Assembly (NCBI GenBank): GCA_036488815.1
Contig: DASXGX010000097.1
Coordinates: forward strand, 44,387 to 108,386
Source of the DNA: Roseiarcus sp036488815
Lineage (GTDB): Bacteria > Pseudomonadota > Alphaproteobacteria > Rhizobiales > Beijerinckiaceae
DNA length: 64,000 nt
Direction: 5' to 3'
Positions 60,314 through 64,000 of the stretch are shown piece by piece (position 1 is the first letter of the stretch; the number at the start of each line of letters is the position of its first letter). The notes under the pieces are model-generated. The model was not told the origin of the DNA and did no database searches. It saw nothing but the letters and a program-made list of their open reading frames with translations. The position numbers and the translations under genes were made by a program.

Positions 60314-62056
60314 ATGGATGGACGGTTCACGCTCTACTTGATCAAGCCCTCGCATTACGACGAACAGGGCTACGTTATTCAATGGGTTTGCTCGGCGATC
60401 CCTTCCAACACGCTGGCCGTACTCTACGGGCTGGCTTGCGATTGCCGGGCGCGGCGCGTGCTCGGCGATTCGGTTTCCATCGATATCGTCGCAATCGACG
60501 AGACGAATACGCGCGTTCGTCCTGAACGCATCGCGGAGGCCATGGCGGCGACGGGCGGACCGGGCCTGGTCTGCTTCGTCGGCGTCCAATCCAACCAATT
60601 TCCCCGCGCCGTCGATCTGGCGCGACGCTTTCGCGCCCAGGGCGTCCAGGTGGCGATCGGCGGCTTCCATGTCTCCGGCTGCTTGGCGATGTTGCCCGAA
60701 ACGCCTGCCGATCTGCTGGAGGCGCAGGCGCTCGGCGTCTCGCTGTTCGCGGGCGAGGCGGAAGGGCGATTGGACGAGGTTCTGATTGACGCCTACGCAG
60801 GCGTCCTGAAGCCGCTCTATAACTTCATGAACGATGCGCCCGGCCTCGAAGGCGTGCCCGCGCCGATGCTGCCGGCCGCGAGCATTCGGCGTACGGCGGG
60901 AGTGGTGACGAGCTTCGACGCCGGCCGGGGCTGTCCGTTTCAATGTTCGTTCTGCACCATCATCAATGTCCAGGGACGCAAGTCGCGCTACCGGACGGCG
61001 GACGACGTCGAGGCGATCATTCGCGGCAATCTCGCGCAGGGGATCTGCCATTTCTTCATCACCGACGACAATCTCGCGCGCAACAAGAACTGGGAGCCGA
61101 TTTTCGATCGCCTGATCGCGATGCGACGCGACGAGAAGCTCAACTTCAATTTCGTCATCCAGGTCGACACTCTGTGCCACCGCATCCCTGGCTTCATCAA
61201 AAAGGCCGCGGCGGCGGGGGTGAAGCGGGTCTTTCTCGGCCTGGAGAACATCAATCCCGACAGTCTGCTCGGCGCGAAGAAGAAGCAGAACCGCATCGGC
61301 GAATATCGTGTCATGCTGCTCGCCTGGAAGGCGGTCGGCTGCTTCACCTACGCCGGCTATATCCTCGGGTTTCCCGGCGACACGCCGGAGAGCATCGTCA
61401 GGGACGTCAAGATCATCCAGCGCGAGCTGCCGCTCGACCTGCTCGAGTTCTTCTGCCTGACGCCCTTGCCGGGCTCGGAGGATCATCAGAAGCTGGCGAA
61501 GGCGGGCGTCCCGATGGACCCCGACATGAACAAATACGACCTCGAACATGTCGTGACCGCCCACCCCAAAATGTCTAAGGCGGAGTGGGAGCGCGCCTAT
61601 CGTCTCGCCTGGGACACCTATTACACGCCCGAGCACATGGCGACCGTGATGCGCCGGGCCGCCGCGACCGGCATCAGCCCCGGCAAGATGATGTTTCTCC
61701 TCATCTGGTTCTACGGCTGCGTGACGGTCGAGAAGATTCATCCGCTCGAGGGCGGCTATCTGCGCCGAAAAGCGCGGCGGGATCGGCGCCCCGGCATGCC
61801 GATTGAAAATCCTGTGATTTTCTATTCGAAATATGCGCTGGAGCTGATCGGTAAGCATCTGGCGATCACGCGCGTCGTGTGGCGCATGGGCGCGGTGCGG
61901 CGCGCGATCAAGCGCGACCCTCAGGCGCGCGCCTATCGGGATCAGGCGCTCACCCCGGTCAGCGAGGCCGAACTCGACGACCTCGAAATGTTCAACGTGA
62001 CGCCCTCGGCGCGCGCCGCCGCGGACAAGACGAAGCAGCGGCTCGCCAGCGCCTGA
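60314..62056 (+). CDS. B12-binding domain radical SAM protein
   Basis: 580 residues from ATG 60314 (other in-frame starts at 60266 and 60299). N-terminal part (about 20-150) resembles a cobalamin-binding Rossmann domain; the radical SAM core has the cluster motif C207-x3-C211-x2-C214 in CPFQCSFC and FITDDNLARN. The C-terminal 150 residues include a membrane-proximal-looking segment (MMFLLIWFYGCV). Related enzymes methylate or rearrange unactivated carbons; the substrate is unknown and no partner gene gives it away. Confidence 0.85.
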   Translation: MDGRFTLYLIKPSHYDEQGYVIQWVCSAIPSNTLAVLYGLACDCRARRVLGDSVSIDIVAIDETNTRVRPERIAEAMAATGGPGLVCFVGVQSNQFPRAVDLARRFRAQGVQVAIGGFHVSGCLAMLPETPADLLEAQALGVSLFAGEAEGRLDEVLIDAYAGVLKPLYNFMNDAPGLEGVPAPMLPAASIRRTAGVVTSFDAGRGCPFQCSFCTIINVQGRKSRYRTADDVEAIIRGNLAQGICHFFITDDNLARNKNWEPIFDRLIAMRRDEKLNFNFVIQVDTLCHRIPGFIKKAAAAGVKRVFLGLENINPDSLLGAKKKQNRIGEYRVMLLAWKAVGCFTYAGYILGFPGDTPESIVRDVKIIQRELPLDLLEFFCLTPLPGSEDHQKLAKAGVPMDPDMNKYDLEHVVTAHPKMSKAEWERAYRLAWDTYYTPEHMATVMRRAAATGISPGKMMFLLIWFYGCVTVEKIHPLEGGYLRRKARRDRRPGMPIENPVIFYSKYALELIGKHLAITRVVWRMGAVRRAIKRDPQARAYRDQALTPVSEAELDDLEMFNVTPSARAAADKTKQRLASA

Positions 62057-62073
62057 CCGCCTGGGCAGTTGGC

Positions 62074-62787
62074 TCAGCCGAGCGCCGTCTTCTGCAGCGC
62101 GATCAGCCGCTCGACGCCGCCGCGCGCGAGCGACAGCAGCTTGATGAGTTCGGCTTCGCTGAAGGGGGCGCCCTCGGCGGAGCCCTGCACCTCGACGAGG
62201 CCGCCCGAGCCGGTCATGACGAAGTTGGCGTCGGTCTCGGCGGTCGAATCCTCGGCGTAATCGAGATCGAGCACCGCCTCGCCCTTGACGACGCCGCAGG
62301 ACACGGCGGCGACGTGATCCTTCAGCGGATTGTCCTTGAGGATCGAGCGCTGCGTCATCCACTTCAAGCAATCGTGCAGGGCGACCCAGGCGCCGGTGAT
62401 CGCCGCAGTCCTGGTGCCGCCGTCCGCTTGCAGCACGTCGCAGTCGAGCGTGATCTGCCGTTCGCCGAGCCGCGGCAGGTCGACGACGGCGCGCAACGAG
62501 CGCCCGATCAGGCGCTGGATCTCGTGGGTGCGGCCGGACACCTTGCCGGTCTGGGATTCGCGGCGCGTCCGGGTCGCTGTGGCGCGCGGCAGCATGGCGT
62601 ATTCGGCCGTGATCCAGCCCTTGCCCTGCCCGCGCAGCCACGGCGGCGGCTTGTCTTCCAGCGAGGCGGCGCACAGCACATGCGTTTCCCCGAAGCGCAC
62701 GAGGCACGAGCCCTCCGCGTAGCGGGCGACGCCGCGTTCGAAGGTCACTTTGCGCATTTCGTCGATGGCGCGTTGGGAAGGTCGCAT
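62074..62787 (-). CDS. rph: Ribonuclease PH
   Basis: Phosphorolytic 3'-5' exoribonuclease that trims tRNA 3' ends. 237 residues opening MRPSQRAIDEMRKVTFERGVA, with GRSLRAVVDL, DCDVLQADGGTRTAAITGA and VMTGSGGLVEVQGSAEG, all standard. Follows the SDR gene on the minus strand after 67 bases; convergent with the radical SAM gene. Confidence 0.97.
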   Translation of the reverse strand: MRPSQRAIDEMRKVTFERGVARYAEGSCLVRFGETHVLCAASLEDKPPPWLRGQGKGWITAEYAMLPRATATRTRRESQTGKVSGRTHEIQRLIGRSLRAVVDLPRLGERQITLDCDVLQADGGTRTAAITGAWVALHDCLKWMTQRSILKDNPLKDHVAAVSCGVVKGEAVLDLDYAEDSTAETDANFVMTGSGGLVEVQGSAEGAPFSEAELIKLLSLARGGVERLIALQKTALG

Positions 62788-62854
62788 CAGATCGTTCCTT
62801 GTGTGGGCGGGACGCCGCAGGGCAGCGGCCCGCCTGACCAGTGGTGGAGGGAAA

Positions 62855-63637
62855 CTAGCCGGCGACGGGGACGGTGTAGTTCAGCGCCAGCCGTCCGCCG
62901 TCGGGATAGACGGTCTGGCCGGTGATGTAAGAGGCGTCCTCGCTGGCGAGGAACGAGGCGACCGAGGCCACTTCCTCCGGCTCGCCGGCGCGGCCGATCG
63001 GCGTGCGCTCCAGCACTTTGCGGCGGGCGCTCTCGTTGGTCATCACCGCGTTGCGCGCGAGTTCGGTGAGGATGGTGCCGGGACCGATCGCGACGACGCG
63101 GATATTGTGCGGCGCGAGTTCCACCGCGGCGACCTTGGTGAGCTGATTGAGCGCGCCTTTGGAGCAGGCGTAGGCGGCCAGGCCCGGAATCGCCAGCAGC
63201 GCGTTGACCGAGGACATGTTGATGATGACGCCGCCAGTGCCGGCGGCGACCATCTGGCGCGCGGCGAGCTGCGTGCCGATGAAGGCGGAGCGCAGGTTGG
63301 TCGCCATCGTCTTGTCGAAAATCTCGTCGCTCATATCGATGAGGGCGGCGTTGAGGGCGACCCCGGCGTTGTTGAGCATGATGTCGAGGCCGCCGAATTC
63401 GGCGGTCGCGCGCTCGATCAGCGCGGCGAGCGCCTCGCGCTTCGTGACGTCGGCGGTTACGAAGATCGCTTTCGCGCCGCTTTCGCGCAACGCAGCCGCC
63501 GCCGCTTCGCCGGCCTGGGCGTCGAGGTCGGCCAGCGCAACCGCCGCGCCGTCCGCGGCGAAGCGCTTGGCGCAGGCGAGCCCGATGCCGTGGGCGGCGC
63601 CGGTGACGATGGCGATTTTACCGTTCAGTTTGCTCAT
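62855..63637 (-). CDS. Short-chain dehydrogenase/reductase
   Basis: 260-residue classical SDR with TGAAHGIG, NNAGV, catalytic Ser in NMSSVNAL and YACSK. The end ITGQTVYPDGGRLALNY is typical. Substrate unknown. Divergent from an FAD-dependent oxidoreductase (104-base gap) and upstream of rph. Confidence 0.92.
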   Translation of the reverse strand: MSKLNGKIAIVTGAAHGIGLACAKRFAADGAAVALADLDAQAGEAAAAALRESGAKAIFVTADVTKREALAALIERATAEFGGLDIMLNNAGVALNAALIDMSDEIFDKTMATNLRSAFIGTQLAARQMVAAGTGGVIINMSSVNALLAIPGLAAYACSKGALNQLTKVAAVELAPHNIRVVAIGPGTILTELARNAVMTNESARRKVLERTPIGRAGEPEEVASVASFLASEDASYITGQTVYPDGGRLALNYTVPVAG

Positions 63638-63741
63638 TGGACGTTTCCTTGTCGCGTGGGGCGCGAGCCTACTAACCTTGACAAGCCTTTAGCACAAAAC
63701 ACAGATGCGCAAGCCTGGACCTCGTGAGGAAGCGCGACCCT

Positions 63742-64000
63742 ATGACGGAAACCTACGACGTGGTGATCGCCGGCGGCGCGGCGATGGGCTCTTCGACGGC
63801 TTATAATCTGGCGAGCCAGCCGGGCTTTTCCGGCCGGGTGCTCGTGGTCGAAAAGGATTCGACCTACGCCAAGGCGGCGAGCGCACTGTCGCTGAGCTCG
63901 GTGCGCCAACAGTTCTCCTCGCCGGTCAACATTCGGGTCGGTCTCTACGGCGTCGAATTTCTCAGGCGGGCGGCCGAACTCCTCGCCGTCGACGGCGAGG
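63742..64000 (+). CDS. FAD-dependent oxidoreductase (DAO family), 3'-truncated by window edge
   Basis: The first 86 codons are seen: the dinucleotide fold VVIAGGAAMGSSTAYNLA, then VLVVEKDSTYAKAASALSLSSVRQQFSSP, as in DAO/sarcosine-dehydrogenase-like enzymes that oxidise amino acids or N-methyl compounds. The frame runs off the window. The ATG at 63742 is preceded by GAGGAAG. Confidence 0.85.
   Translation, partial: MTETYDVVIAGGAAMGSSTAYNLASQPGFSGRVLVVEKDSTYAKAASALSLSSVRQQFSSPVNIRVGLYGVEFLRRAAELLAVDGE

Overview
The window is high-GC DNA packed with genes on both strands, typical of an alphaproteobacterium in the Hyphomicrobiales (Rhizobiales). Supporting markers are a DivL-type kinase with tyrosine in the H-box, GcrA with GANTC (CcrM) sites, the argD-argF-hslO operon, a TsaE-phosphotransferase fusion next to murU, YejABEF, and extragenic palindromes of rhizobial style. 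A Beijerinckiaceae/Methylocystaceae-like member is possible, but nothing here proves the family. I see no tRNA, rRNA, CRISPR array, prophage or transposase gene.

Layout: 1-8681 (+) holds the end of opgG, trpS, divL, tsaE-amgK, murU and an acyltransferase-like membrane protein. 8769-14877 is a myo-inositol block (iolB, iolC, a membrane protein and an SDR on minus, iolG on plus) that has lost iolD and keeps only a broken 3' scrap of iolE. 14973-17705 carries a flippase/synthase-like membrane protein and phoR, followed by scraps of pstA, pstB and phoB. 17912-22978 has gcrA (minus), then argD-argF-hslO-ispA (plus) behind a promoter and terminator-like hairpin. 23053-31797 has a class A PBP, dnaN, a TetR regulator, zapE and polA. 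32069-36000 is an islet of slightly different base use with asnB and a divergent two-component pair. 36159-43838 has a sorbosone-dehydrogenase-like propeller, a YVTN propeller, a family-4 UDG, ETF-QO and a TPR protein. 43842-51183 (plus) has ispE, a lipase-like hydrolase, two membrane glycosyltransferases, an EI24 protein, an ArsR/AHSA1 pair and an exported isochorismatase homologue. 51187-59040 (minus) is yejA-yejB-yejE-yejF-deoB-HIT, interrupted by two palindromic elements. 59153-64000 has nudC, a B12-binding radical SAM protein, rph, an SDR and the start of an FAD oxidoreductase.

Functional threads: cell-cycle control (divL, gcrA), peptidoglycan synthesis and recycling (PBP1A, amgK, murU and perhaps Yej import), isoprenoid supply (ispE, ispA), arginine synthesis, and two pathways caught in decay (pst-pho and inositol). 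The most striking single observation is that DNA polymerase I has amides in place of three of its four 3'-5' exonuclease metal-binding acids, which predicts loss of proofreading. I found no convincing wholly new multi-gene system.
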